From assembly GCF_947331465.1 (NCBI RefSeq), contig NZ_CAMZOK010000001.1, forward strand, positions 1,302,001-1,366,000: a stretch of 64,000 bases of DNA, given 5' to 3'. Every line of letters starts with the position of its first letter. Position 1 is the stretch's first letter. Source of the stretch: Shimia sp. Alg240-R146 (lineage in GTDB: Bacteria > Pseudomonadota > Alphaproteobacteria > Rhodobacterales > Rhodobacteraceae). The position numbers and the translations under genes are program-made. The notes beneath the pieces are model-generated. The model was not told where the DNA came from. It searched no databases and saw only the letters and a program-made list of their open reading frames with translations. Positions 8,331 to 16,926 of this stretch are shown here, piece by piece.

Positions 8331-9581
8331 ATGGGTGCACCCGGAGAAAACCTGAAGGTGAACGCGGACCGGCTGTGGGACAGCCTGATGGAGATGGCCA
8401 AAATTGGGCCGGGCGTTGCAGGCGGCAACAACCGCCAGACGGTCACAGATGAAGATGGCGAAGGCCGTGCGCTGTTCCAGAGTTGGTGCGAGGCCGTGGG
8501 TTGCACCATGGGGCTGGATCAGATGGGCAATATGTTTGCCGAATATCCCGGTACGGACCCTGACGCGCTTCCGGTTTATGTGGGTTCGCATTTGGATACG
8601 CAGCCGACTGGCGGCAAATATGACGGTGTGCTGGGCGTGCTTGGCGGTCTGGAAGTGCTGCGCACAATGAAAGACCTTGGCATCAAAACCAAACACCCGA
8701 TTGTGGTCACCAACTGGACAAACGAAGAAGGCACGCGGTATGCGCCAGCGATGCTGTCCTCTGGTGTGTTTGCGGGCATTCATACGCAAGACTGGGCGTA
8801 TGACCGAGAAGATGCAGAAGGGCTGAAGTTCGGGGACGAGCTGAAGCGGATTGGCTGGCGTGGCGACGAAGAGGTTGGTGCGCGCAAGATGCACGCGATG
8901 TTTGAATTGCACATTGAACAGGGGCCAATTCTGGAAGCTGAAGGCAAAAAGATTGGCGTGGTCACCCACGGTCAGGGGCTCAGCTGGACGCAGGTGACAA
9001 TCGAGGGCAAGGACGCGCATACCGGCTCAACGCCGATGAAAATGCGTAAGAACGCCGGGCTGGGGATGGCCCGCGTTTTGGAAAAAGTTGATGACATCGC
9101 CTGGAGCCATGCACCGGATGCGGTGGGCGCGGCGGGTCACATCGATGTTTACCCGAACTCGCGCAACGTGATCCCCGGCAAGGTGGTGTTCACCGTCGAT
9201 TTCCGGTCACCTGAGTTGGACGTGATCGAAGATATGGAAGCGCGGCTGCGTGTCGAAGGGCAGAAGATCGCGGACCAGATGGGGCTGACGATTTCCTTTG
9301 AAAAGGTCGGTGGCTTTGATCCGGTGAAGTTTGATGAAACCTGTGTGAGCGCGGTGCGTTCAGCGGCGGAACGGCTTGGCTATAGCCACCGCAATCTGAT
9401 TTCCGGCGCGGGGCATGATGCCTGCTGGATCAATCAGGTGGCCCCTACGGCGATGGTGATGTGCCCTTGCGTCGATGGATTGAGCCATAACGAAGCGGAA
9501 GACATTTCGCGCGAATGGGCGGCAGCCGGTGCCGATGTGCTGATGCACGCGGTATTGGAAACTGCGGAGATCGTGGAGTGA
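8331..9581 (+). CDS. N-carbamoyl-beta-alanine amidohydrolase (beta-ureidopropionase), M20 family
   Basis: A 416-residue Zn-dependent amidase of the HyuC/PydC group. Metal-ligand motifs are in order: GSHLDTQPTGG (His87), KYDGV (Asp98), NEEG (residues 131-134), ELHIEQGP, GAGHDA and a C-terminal LSHNEAE. It performs the last step of reductive pyrimidine degradation, hydrolysing N-carbamoyl-beta-alanine to beta-alanine, CO2 and ammonia. An L-carbamoylase for other N-carbamoyl amino acids is possible on sequence alone, but the preT/preA and dihydropyrimidinase neighbours favour the pyrimidine role. First gene of the operon running to about 15.2 kb; GGGAG precedes the ATG. Confidence 0.88.
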   Translation: MGAPGENLKVNADRLWDSLMEMAKIGPGVAGGNNRQTVTDEDGEGRALFQSWCEAVGCTMGLDQMGNMFAEYPGTDPDALPVYVGSHLDTQPTGGKYDGVLGVLGGLEVLRTMKDLGIKTKHPIVVTNWTNEEGTRYAPAMLSSGVFAGIHTQDWAYDREDAEGLKFGDELKRIGWRGDEEVGARKMHAMFELHIEQGPILEAEGKKIGVVTHGQGLSWTQVTIEGKDAHTGSTPMKMRKNAGLGMARVLEKVDDIAWSHAPDAVGAAGHIDVYPNSRNVIPGKVVFTVDFRSPELDVIEDMEARLRVEGQKIADQMGLTISFEKVGGFDPVKFDETCVSAVRSAAERLGYSHRNLISGAGHDACWINQVAPTAMVMCPCVDGLSHNEAEDISREWAAAGADVLMHAVLETAEIVE

Positions 9582-9886
9582 GCGCCAGTGAGTCGGGGCA
9601 CAAGGCGGGTTCTGAGGAGAGTGCCTTGAAAGAGGATTTTCTCGAAGAGTCAGAGGTTTGCCTGAGCCGCGCAGATGTTCTTATTCTCGGCGCGCATCTC
9701 GAGGAGTTGGCAGAGCGTCTGCTGACGGAGAATGACAAAAACAAGCCGCTGGTTCAGGCACTTTGGAACCTGGAAGCGGCGCTGGAAAAAATCGACGCGG
9801 ATGCATTTCGCGGGGACTATGAAACACTGTTGGCCCAAGCCAGCAAAATCTACAGGGAGTATTTCGATGTCGACCAAAGTGATTAA
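9578..9886 (+). CDS. Small acidic protein of unknown function within the pyrimidine operon
   Basis: A 102-residue frame beginning with GTG that overlaps the amidohydrolase stop by 4 bp (GTGA), and whose own end overlaps the dihydropyrimidinase start by 20 bp. Such tight overlaps on both sides argue for a real, translationally coupled gene. The product is acidic and predicted mostly helical (for example LGAHLEELAERLLTEN and ALWNLEAALEKI), with one Cys, no signal peptide and no membrane segment. I do not recognise a family. An assembly or regulatory partner for the enzymes on either side is possible but only inferred from place. Confidence 0.75.
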   Translation: MSASESGHKAGSEESALKEDFLEESEVCLSRADVLILGAHLEELAERLLTENDKNKPLVQALWNLEAALEKIDADAFRGDYETLLAQASKIYREYFDVDQSD

Positions 9887-11324
9887 GGGCGGAACAGTCG
9901 TAACAGCGGACCTGACTTACAAGGCGGATGTACTGATTGAGGGCGGGGTCATCATCGAGATCGGCAAGGATCTAAAAGGCGATGAAGTGCTCGACGCAAC
10001 CGGCTGCTATGTCATGCCCGGTGGGATCGATCCGCATGTGCACCTCGAAATGCCGTTCATGGGCACTTATTCCACCGATGATTTCGAGAGCGGCACGCGG
10101 GCAGGGCTTGCGGGCGGCACCACGATGGTGGTGGATTTCTGTTTGCCGAACCAAGGCGAGAGCCTGATGGATGCGATCAAGCGTTGGGACAACAAATCGA
10201 CCCGCGCGAACTGTGATTACTCCTTCCACATGGCGGTGACATGGTGGGGCGAGCAGGTTTTCAACGACATGGAAACCGTGATCAAGCAGCGCGGGATCAA
10301 CACGTTCAAGCACTTCCTCGCCTACAAAGGCGCGTTGATGGTCAATGATGACGAGCTGTTTGCATCGTTCAACCGCCTGTCCGAGCTTGGCGGCATTGCG
10401 ATGGTGCATGCCGAGAACGGCGATGTGGTTGCCGAGATGACTGCAAAGCTGCTGGCCGAGGGCAACACTGGGCCGGAGGCGCATGCCTATTCCCGGCCTT
10501 CGCAGGTCGAGGGTGAGGCCACCAACCGCGCGATTATGATTGCCGATATGGCGGGCGTGCCGCTTTATGTGGTGCACACCTCTTGTGAAGAGGCACATGA
10601 GGCCATCCGGCGTGCCAAGATGCAAGGCAAACGCGTTTGGGGTGAGCCGCTGATCCAGCATTTGACGCTGGACGAAAGCGAGTATTTCAACGCCGATTGG
10701 GACCATGCCGCGCGACGTGTGATGAGCCCGCCGTTCCGCAACAAGAAACATCAGGACAGCCTGTGGGCGGGTCTCCAGTCCGGCAGCCTAAGCGTTGTGG
10801 CGACCGATCACTGCGCCTTCTCAACCGAGCAGAAGCGTTTTGGAGTTGGCGATTTCTCCAAAATCCCGAACGGCACTGGCGGTCTTGAGGATCGTATGCC
10901 GATGCTTTGGACCCAAGGCGTGGCGACGGGGCGTTTGACGCCCAACGAATTTGTCGCGGTGACCTCGACCAACATCGCCAAAATCTTGAACTGTTACCCG
11001 AAAAAGGGCGCGGTTCTTGTGGGGGCGGATGCGGATTTGGTGGTCTGGGATCCAGAGAAATCCAAGACGATTACGGCGAGCAGCCAGCAGTCGGCCATCG
11101 ACTACAATGTCTTTGAAGGCCATGAAGTCAAAGGCCTGCCGCGCTTTACCCTGACACGGGGGCAGGTGGCGGTGCATGACGGCGAAATCCGCACGCAGGA
11201 AGGCCACGGTAAGTTTGTGGCGCGTGAGGCCAACACAACGGTCAACAACGCGCTTTCGACGTGGAAAGAGCTGACCTCGCCGCAGCCGGTGCAGCGGTCG
11301 GGTATTCCGGCGACGGGTGTGTGA
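9867..11324 (+). CDS. hydA: Dihydropyrimidinase (D-hydantoinase)
   Basis: A 485-residue amidohydrolase of the usual length. Metal-site motifs: DPHVHLEMPF near residue 57, the carboxylated Lys in FLAYKGALMV near 150, then MVHAENGD and VVHTSCEEAH, and the ATDHCAF Asp near 315. It opens dihydrouracil or dihydrothymine to the N-carbamoyl-beta-amino acid, the middle step between PreTA and the amidohydrolase upstream. The start ATG 9867 gives the standard MSTKVIKGGTVVTAD beginning; longer in-frame readings run into the upstream gene. Confidence 0.93.
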   Translation: MSTKVIKGGTVVTADLTYKADVLIEGGVIIEIGKDLKGDEVLDATGCYVMPGGIDPHVHLEMPFMGTYSTDDFESGTRAGLAGGTTMVVDFCLPNQGESLMDAIKRWDNKSTRANCDYSFHMAVTWWGEQVFNDMETVIKQRGINTFKHFLAYKGALMVNDDELFASFNRLSELGGIAMVHAENGDVVAEMTAKLLAEGNTGPEAHAYSRPSQVEGEATNRAIMIADMAGVPLYVVHTSCEEAHEAIRRAKMQGKRVWGEPLIQHLTLDESEYFNADWDHAARRVMSPPFRNKKHQDSLWAGLQSGSLSVVATDHCAFSTEQKRFGVGDFSKIPNGTGGLEDRMPMLWTQGVATGRLTPNEFVAVTSTNIAKILNCYPKKGAVLVGADADLVVWDPEKSKTITASSQQSAIDYNVFEGHEVKGLPRFTLTRGQVAVHDGEIRTQEGHGKFVAREANTTVNNALSTWKELTSPQPVQRSGIPATGV

Positions 11325-11328
11325 TCGA

Positions 11329-11673
11329 ATGAGACTGTCAGGCCGGGAAAAAGAGGCAATCCAACGTTGCGTTATTGCAGCCGTTGATGGCTCCTTTTTC
11401 TCGAGGCGGGAGGGGCTCTTACACACCTTAACAGGCATTGACCGAGAACAGACGCTCCAAACTCTTTACGAGCGAGAGGGTGCAAAGCGGGCAGACTACG
11501 AACCCTTGGTAAACAATGTGCTCAATAGTCTAATTGGCTATCCGCATCGAAAACCCGATGAGCTGTACGCCGGCACTGGTATGGATCGTGAAGAAATAAG
11601 GTCTCTGTTTGGAAAGTTTAGAAAGCAAACTGGCAGAGACACCGCAAAAAACCACTTTGAGGGAATGGAATGA
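11329..11673 (+). CDS. Unknown cytoplasmic protein, A/T-richer than neighbours
   Basis: A 114-residue frame starting 4 bp after the dihydropyrimidinase stop and ending in an ATGA overlap with the next gene. It is polar and charged, without membrane segments; I recognise no family. Base composition and codon use (ATA, CTA, AAT, AGT) are visibly more A/T-rich than in the flanking catabolic genes, suggesting later arrival in the operon. Possibly a partner of the following membrane protein because the two are coupled and share composition. Confidence 0.65.
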   Translation: MRLSGREKEAIQRCVIAAVDGSFFSRREGLLHTLTGIDREQTLQTLYEREGAKRADYEPLVNNVLNSLIGYPHRKPDELYAGTGMDREEIRSLFGKFRKQTGRDTAKNHFEGME

Positions 11674-12107
11674 GTAGTCAGGACACAACCAGCCCCTCGA
11701 TCGCGACGCCTTTGGGAGGTATCATTTTTGCCTTTCTGGCAAGCACCTTCCTAGCTGCCGTGTGGTTGACGTTTTGGCTCCAAACTAGCGATCCAATGCC
11801 GTTTTCGTTGAACGCGGACTTCCTCCGTGTGGTTCCCTACTTTTGGGGTTTTGCAATTACGTTCTGCGTCGCTCCCTTTGCGTTCCTTCGGTGGATGATC
11901 AATGAAATTGGTGGTCATCGGATTTGGCACTATGCGCTGATGGGAGGGCTGATCGGTACGGGAGTTTGGCTAGTGCTTTTTGACGGGGATTTAACGGCTC
12001 CCGTTGGCCTGAAAAAAATGCTGTTGTCGCTAACGGTACCTGGCTGTGCAATCGGTGTGGTTCACTTCGCCATAGAGGATTGGTTCCGAAAGCGAGCAGC
12101 AAAATGA
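11670..12107 (+). CDS. Unknown four-helix membrane protein in the pyrimidine operon
   Basis: A 145-residue protein with about four hydrophobic segments: IIFAFLASTFLAAVWLTFWL, VVPYFWGFAITFCVAPFAFL, YALMGGLIGTGVWLVLF and LLSLTVPGCAIGVVHFAI, ending in a basic tail. It overlaps the preceding gene and the following ATPase gene by ATGA at both ends. It is A/T-richer than the transporter genes. No known transporter family is evident; two-component ABC permeases of this operon are elsewhere, so it is not simply a third permease. Confidence 0.7.
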   Translation: MSSQDTTSPSIATPLGGIIFAFLASTFLAAVWLTFWLQTSDPMPFSLNADFLRVVPYFWGFAITFCVAPFAFLRWMINEIGGHRIWHYALMGGLIGTGVWLVLFDGDLTAPVGLKKMLLSLTVPGCAIGVVHFAIEDWFRKRAAK

Positions 12108-12901
12108 ATGATGAAAATATGACAAATAACACTGTAATCAGCGCCAAAAACCTAAGTCTGACGTTTCAGACAAACGACGGGCCAGTGCATGCGCTCAAGG
12201 ATATCAACCTTGAGATCAACAAGGGGGATTTTGTCTCCTTCATCGGGCCTTCGGGGTGCGGCAAGACCACGTTTTTGCGCTGTATGGCGGATCTGGAACA
12301 GCCAACGGCGGGCGAGATCACAGTCAATGGCGTGAGCGCGCGCGAGGCGCGTGAGGCGCGGGCCTATGGCTATGTGTTCCAGCACGCAGGGCTCTATCCG
12401 TGGCGCACGATTGGCGGCAACATTCGCCTGCCGCTTGAGATCATGGGCATGGACCGCGCGGCGCAGGACGCGGCGGTCAAGGACGTGCTTGATCTGGTAC
12501 ATCTGGAAGGGTTTGAGAACAAATTCCCTTGGCAATTGTCGGGTGGGATGCAACAGCGGGCGTCTATTGCACGGGCCTTGGCGTTTCATGCCGACATCCT
12601 TCTGATGGATGAACCATTCGGGGCGCTAGACGAAATTGTACGTGATCACCTGAACGAGCAATTGCTGGACCTGTGGGCGCGGACCAATAAGACGATTGGC
12701 TTTGTGACGCACTCGATCCCCGAAGCGGTGTATCTGTCGACCAAGATCGTGGTCATGAGCCCGCGTCCGGGGCGCATAACAGATGTGATCGAGAGCCCTC
12801 TGCCAAAAGAGCGCCCATTGGACATTCGCGACAGTCCGGAATTCATCGAGATTGCCCATCGCGTGCGCGATGGCCTGCGGGCGGGGCACGGCGATGATTG
12901 A
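12104..12901 (+). CDS. ABC transporter ATPase (NMT1/THI5-type, pyrimidine-related importer)
   Basis: A 265-residue ATPase of the nitrate/sulfonate/taurine (SsuB/TauB) group: Walker A GPSGCGKTT, Q-loop VFQHAGLYPW, signature LSGGMQQRASIARA and Walker B ILLMDEPFGALD. It serves the two permeases and the binding protein downstream. An in-frame ATG five codons in is an alternative start. Position in the pyrimidine-degradation operon suggests uptake of a pyrimidine or a degradation intermediate. Confidence 0.9.
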   Translation: MNDENMTNNTVISAKNLSLTFQTNDGPVHALKDINLEINKGDFVSFIGPSGCGKTTFLRCMADLEQPTAGEITVNGVSAREAREARAYGYVFQHAGLYPWRTIGGNIRLPLEIMGMDRAAQDAAVKDVLDLVHLEGFENKFPWQLSGGMQQRASIARALAFHADILLMDEPFGALDEIVRDHLNEQLLDLWARTNKTIGFVTHSIPEAVYLSTKIVVMSPRPGRITDVIESPLPKERPLDIRDSPEFIEIAHRVRDGLRAGHGDD

Positions 12902-13406
12902 GAGGTTGGCGATACAAGTTTTCGCAATGTCGATTGTGGCTGTGTTGGCGTTCTCCCCTATGGCACGTGCCGAGGTGAGTGCGACGCTTGGTGACGTCGT
13001 CATCAAACTCGATGCGCGTGTTGACAAGGGAGGGGACCCTTACAAAAACGTCGGCTATTCCGAAACAAGAGCTTTTCCCAAAGCTGTCAAAGTCAAACGC
13101 GGTCAAGTGGTTCGCGTTGTTGCAGCGCTGGGTGTTGGCAAAAAGGAAGCCACTGGGCGCCGCTTCAAGTGTCTGCCCTTCTTGCGCGCGCCGGACGGGC
13201 GGCAAGGGCCCATCGGTAAAAAAGGCAAGTGTTCGAAAAACTCCAATGCGGAGATCAACGGTTTCACGGATACCGGCAGAGCGGACTTCACAATAGTGTT
13301 CGACGACGTTGATCCTTCCGGCACCTTTGGGTTGCAGCTTGAAGTGACTGACACGAAAACCGGAAAGAAAGTGACATTGCTTCAACCTGTGACGGTGGTG
13401 GACTGA
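12894..13406 (+). CDS. Unknown secreted protein between ATPase and permease genes
   Basis: A 170-residue protein starting with an ATG that overlaps the ATPase end by 8 bp. It has a signal peptide (MIERL start, hydrophobic core VFAMSIVAVLAFS, cleavage after MARA), so it is periplasmic. The mature part is basic in the middle, has two Cys (KCLPF and GKCSK) that could form a disulfide, and looks beta-rich towards the end. It is not a standard solute-binding protein, which is encoded separately at 15377. An accessory periplasmic component of this importer is the simplest inference. Confidence 0.75.
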   Translation: MIERLAIQVFAMSIVAVLAFSPMARAEVSATLGDVVIKLDARVDKGGDPYKNVGYSETRAFPKAVKVKRGQVVRVVAALGVGKKEATGRRFKCLPFLRAPDGRQGPIGKKGKCSKNSNAEINGFTDTGRADFTIVFDDVDPSGTFGLQLEVTDTKTGKKVTLLQPVTVVD

Positions 13407-13408
13407 GC

Positions 13409-14341
13409 ATGAAAAACCTCTTTCCTATTTTGACCGTGCTGGCCGCGATCGTGGGCATTTGGTGGCTGGCGGTGGCGCCGATGAACATCCGCCCGGCGCT
13501 GGATATTGTCGAACGCGGCGGCGCGGTGGTGATGCCGGAGGGCTCTGTTGTGCGCCGGGATGTGAATGTGTTCAAGCTGATGCTGGACAACCAAACGCAT
13601 GTCGCGGTTGGGTACGACCTGAAGCGGCCCCGGCTGCCCACACCGAAGCAGGTGGGTGAGGAGTTCTGGAAGACCACCGGCGCCATGGTGGCGAAGGGGC
13701 GGGCCTGGTCGAAAAGGTCGCTGATTTTTCACGCTTGGGTGACGTTGCAATCCACCCTCTGGGGGTTCTTTCTGGGAACCACGGTGGGTATCGTGGGGGC
13801 TGTTGCGATTGTGTACAGCCGAGTGATGGACCGCAGTGTGATGCCATGGGCTATCATCAGTCAGACCGTGCCGATCGTGGCGCTGGCACCGATGATCATT
13901 GTGGTATCAAATCAAGTTGGCATTGAGGGGCGCGGGGTTCCCAAGGCGATCATATCTGCCTACCTCTGTTTCTTCCCGGTGTTGGTGTCGATGGTGAAAG
14001 GGTTGCGGTCTCCTTCGGAACAGCAACTGGACTTGCTGAAGACCTACAGTGCCAGTGGTGTGCAGAGCTTTCTAAAGCTGCGCCTGCCAGCAAGCGTACC
14101 CTACCTGTTTACGGCGTTGAAAATCGGGATCGCTGCGGCCTTGGTGGGCACGATTGTTGGCGAGTTGCCAACCGGTGCGATCAGCGGGTTGGGTGCACGC
14201 ATCCTGATTGGGGATCAATTTGGCACACCTTTGGCAATCTGGAGCGCACTGATCTGTGCTGCCATTCTTGCGGGCATATTGGTCACGGCCATTGATATCA
14301 TGCAGCGCGTCACCTTGCGGAAAATGGGGTTCGTCTCATGA
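13409..14341 (+). CDS. ABC transporter permease 1
   Basis: A 310-residue inner-membrane protein with an N-terminal anchor, a periplasmic stretch of about 80 residues, then the BPD_transp_1 core of TauC/SsuC type. The coupling region around EQQLDLLKTYSASGVQSFLKLRLPAS (split motif of the ATPase-contact loop, about residues 207-232) is clear. Its extended N-terminal periplasmic part is longer than in most family members. Coupled to the second permease by ATGA. Confidence 0.88.
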   Translation: MKNLFPILTVLAAIVGIWWLAVAPMNIRPALDIVERGGAVVMPEGSVVRRDVNVFKLMLDNQTHVAVGYDLKRPRLPTPKQVGEEFWKTTGAMVAKGRAWSKRSLIFHAWVTLQSTLWGFFLGTTVGIVGAVAIVYSRVMDRSVMPWAIISQTVPIVALAPMIIVVSNQVGIEGRGVPKAIISAYLCFFPVLVSMVKGLRSPSEQQLDLLKTYSASGVQSFLKLRLPASVPYLFTALKIGIAAALVGTIVGELPTGAISGLGARILIGDQFGTPLAIWSALICAAILAGILVTAIDIMQRVTLRKMGFVS

Positions 14342-15189
14342 TTTGGATCATCGGAATATTGGTGTTTTGGGCGCTTGCATGGGCCGCAAATGTGCGGCTG
14401 GTGCATTCGGCGTATGCCGACACGATAGCCGTGCGCATTGCCGTACCTGTGCTGTTTGGGGTCACCATTTTGGTGCTGTGGGAAGGGCTGGTGCGTGGAT
14501 TTGGTGTCAGCCAAGTTATCCTGCCGCCGCCCAGCCAGGTGTTTGTTGTTTTTGCTCAATCCATGGATCTTCTATGGGTGGACTTTGTACAGACCGTGCT
14601 CAAGGGCGCACTGCGGGGCTTCCTGATCGGTGCATGCGCGGCCTTTGTGGTGGCATTGCTGATTGACCGCAGCGCTTTCCTCACACGCGGTCTGCTGCCG
14701 ATTGGCAACTTTGTCGCCGCATTGCCGATTGTGGGTGTGGCGCCCATTCTGGTGAACTGGTTTGGGTTTGACTGGCACTCCAAAGCGGCTGTGGTTGTGG
14801 TGATGGTGTTTTTCCCCATCCTGGTGAACACGGTGCAAGGCTTGCGCGAAACCGATGCCATGCAGCGGGACCTGATGCGCACCTATGCCGCCGGGTACTT
14901 CCAGACGCTTCTGAAGCTGCGCATTCCAGCGGCGATGCCTTTCATTTTCAATGGGCTGAAAATTGCCACAACGTTGGCGCTGATCGGGGCGATTGTGGCG
15001 GAGTATTTCGGCTCACCAACGCGGGGCATGGGGTTCCGGATATCCACCGGTGTGGGCAGTTTGTCCATTGACTTAGTGTGGGCCGAGATTTTCGTTTCTG
15101 CTCTCGTGGGCAGCGCCTTTTATGGGGTGGTTGCATGGATTGAGAAACGGGTGACGTTCTGGCACCCGTCCCAGAGAAAATCGCGATGA
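14338..15189 (+). CDS. ABC transporter permease 2
   Basis: A 283-residue permease with six or more membrane segments and the coupling loop MQRDLMRTYAAGYFQ followed by LLKLRIPAAMP. It forms a heterodimer with the preceding permease by inference from coupling (ATGA) and from similarity of the core. Its start lies in the last codons of permease 1. No hairpin terminator is evident after it; 187 bp without a gene separate it from the binding protein. Confidence 0.88.
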   Translation: MIWIIGILVFWALAWAANVRLVHSAYADTIAVRIAVPVLFGVTILVLWEGLVRGFGVSQVILPPPSQVFVVFAQSMDLLWVDFVQTVLKGALRGFLIGACAAFVVALLIDRSAFLTRGLLPIGNFVAALPIVGVAPILVNWFGFDWHSKAAVVVVMVFFPILVNTVQGLRETDAMQRDLMRTYAAGYFQTLLKLRIPAAMPFIFNGLKIATTLALIGAIVAEYFGSPTRGMGFRISTGVGSLSIDLVWAEIFVSALVGSAFYGVVAWIEKRVTFWHPSQRKSR

Positions 15190-15376
15190 GGAGCAGGTAA
15201 CTTCCTTTTCCCTAAGCGCAGGGGATGTGCCATTCTGTTCCCGATTGATGGAAAGTTAGGCAAAGGCCAGTTTGAATGAATTCTTAGCAATCCCAGAGGG
15301 TTCTGCTTTGTGACAGGCGCCACGGAGATGGTGCATCAATAACCAAAAGCCAAATACCAACAAGGAGAAAGCCAAA
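15190..15376 (+). other. Gap before the binding-protein gene
   Basis: No coding frame and no RutR-like site that I can see. A strong ribosome binding site (AAGGAG at about 15361) precedes the binding protein. The gap may hold a separate promoter or processing site that raises binding-protein expression over the permeases. Confidence 0.35.
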
Positions 15377-16366
15377 ATGAAAACGATGATGAAAGCTCTG
15401 ACTGTGGCGGCGCTGGGCGTGTCTGCCAGCGTGGCGCAGGCGGCTGATGACGTGACGCTTCAATTGAAGTGGGTCACACAGGCCCAGTTTGCGGGCTACT
15501 ATGTGGCGCTGGAAAACGGGTTTTACACCGAAGAAGATCTGAACGTGACCGTCAAGCCGGGCGGTCCTGATATTGCGCCGACGCAAGTGTTGGCGGGTGG
15601 CGGTGCAGATGTGACCGTTGAGTGGATGCCGGCGGCTCTGGCCGCACGCGAAAAAGGCTTGCCAATGGTCAATATTGCGCAGCCTTTCAAGTCCTCTGGC
15701 ATGATGCTGACTTGCCGCAAAGATGCCGGAGTATCCTCCACCGATGACTTTGCTGGAAAAACGCTGGGTGTTTGGTTCTTCGGCAACGAATTCCCGTTCC
15801 TAAGCTGGATGTCGCAACTGAAATTGGGCACCGACGGTGGTGACGCGGGCGTTGAAGTGCTGAAGCAGGGCTTTAACGTGGATCCCATCCTGAACGGTCA
15901 GGCGGCCTGCGTGTCCACCATGACCTACAACGAGTACTGGCAGGTGATTGATGCCGGTTTGACGCCAGATGACCTCACCACATTCAAGTACGAAGATCAG
16001 GGTGTGGCAACGCTGGAAGATGGTCTCTATGTGCTGGAAGACAACCTTGCAGACCCTGCGTTTGAAGACAAAATGGTGCGCTTTGTGCGCGCGTCCATGA
16101 AGGGCTGGAAGTGGGCAGAAGAGAACCCTGAAGAGGCCGCTATGATTGTGCTTGAGTATGATGAGACCGGCGCGCAGACGGAAGCACATCAGGTGCGAAT
16201 GATGGGAGAGATTGCCAAGCTGACAGCGGGCAGCAACGGCGCCCTCGACCCTGCGGACTATGACCGCACGGTCAGCAGCCTGATGTCTGGTGGCTCTGAT
16301 CCGGTGATCACAGCCAAGCCCGAAGGCGCATGGACACATGCGATTACGGACAAAGCTCTGAACTGA
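15377..16366 (+). CDS. ABC transporter substrate-binding protein, NMT1/THI5-like
   Basis: A 329-residue periplasmic protein with signal peptide (cleavage after ASVAQA). The mature start DDVTLQLKWVTQAQFAGYYV is the standard opening of NMT1/THI5-like binding proteins, which bind thiamine-pyrimidine (HMP), formylaminopyrimidine and similar ligands. Two Cys pairs may stabilise the fold. A terminator follows, ending the operon. In this setting a pyrimidine base or ureido intermediate is the likely ligand; HMP uptake is an alternative. Confidence 0.9.
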   Translation: MKTMMKALTVAALGVSASVAQAADDVTLQLKWVTQAQFAGYYVALENGFYTEEDLNVTVKPGGPDIAPTQVLAGGGADVTVEWMPAALAAREKGLPMVNIAQPFKSSGMMLTCRKDAGVSSTDDFAGKTLGVWFFGNEFPFLSWMSQLKLGTDGGDAGVEVLKQGFNVDPILNGQAACVSTMTYNEYWQVIDAGLTPDDLTTFKYEDQGVATLEDGLYVLEDNLADPAFEDKMVRFVRASMKGWKWAEENPEEAAMIVLEYDETGAQTEAHQVRMMGEIAKLTAGSNGALDPADYDRTVSSLMSGGSDPVITAKPEGAWTHAITDKALN

Positions 16367-16388
16367 TTGTCCAAATCGGTGAAATTGG

Positions 16389-16422
16389 AAAAGGCCGGGC
16401 CATGTGTCCGGCCTTTTCTTTT
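16389..16422 (+). terminator. Rho-independent terminator after the binding-protein gene
   Basis: Arms AAAAGGCCGG (16389-16398) and CCGGCCTTTT (16408-16417) are perfectly complementary, followed by CTTTTC. It marks the end of the pyrimidine operon. Confidence 0.85.
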
Positions 16423-16492
16423 CGTAGACAGGGTTCACAGTCGCGCCAGAATACATATATGAAACGCTGAATGTAGACGTGTGGAGGCAGCT

Positions 16493-16924
16493 ATGGCGGG
16501 CAAGAAACTCACTTGTTTTGAATGTGGTCAGATCAATCGCGTGCCTTTTGAAAAATTGGGTGCAGGGCCGAAGTGCGGCACCTGCGGAACTGGCCTGATG
16601 AGCGGCAAAGTGGCCGAAGTGGATCTTGCGACATTCGAGAAAGCTGCGCGTACCGACGACGTGCCTTTGGTCGTTGATTTCTGGGCGCCCTGGTGCGGGC
16701 CGTGCAAGCAGATGGCACCGCAATATCAATCAGCGGCACAAGAATTTAAGGGCGCCGTACGATTGGTGAAGCTTAACACCGAGGCACATCCTAATGCGGG
16801 TGCAAAATACCGGATACGCGGAATTCCCACAATTGCGGCTTTTTCAAATGGCAAAGAACGTGCGCGCCAATCCGGCGCTATGCCCAAGTCGGCAATTGTG
16901 CAATGGGTCAAAAAGTCGATTTGA
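16493..16924 (+). CDS. trxC: Thioredoxin 2 (TrxC-type, zinc ribbon)
   Basis: A 143-residue protein with an N-terminal zinc ribbon (CFECGQ and CGTCG) and a thioredoxin domain with active site WAPWCGPC near residue 65, then the cis-Pro GIPTI. TrxC reduces protein disulfides and is often part of oxidative-stress responses. GGAGG lies 5 bp before the ATG at 16493, which is preferred over an upstream GTG. Converges with the flavoprotein gene with 2 bp between stops. Confidence 0.92.
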   Translation: MAGKKLTCFECGQINRVPFEKLGAGPKCGTCGTGLMSGKVAEVDLATFEKAARTDDVPLVVDFWAPWCGPCKQMAPQYQSAAQEFKGAVRLVKLNTEAHPNAGAKYRIRGIPTIAAFSNGKERARQSGAMPKSAIVQWVKKSI

Positions 16925-16926
16925 GT

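Noticed and set aside
15190..15376. Thiamine (TPP) riboswitch before the NMT1/THI5-like binding protein
   Set aside because: I could not find the conserved TPP elements such as CTGAGA or the ACCTGA-like core in this gap.
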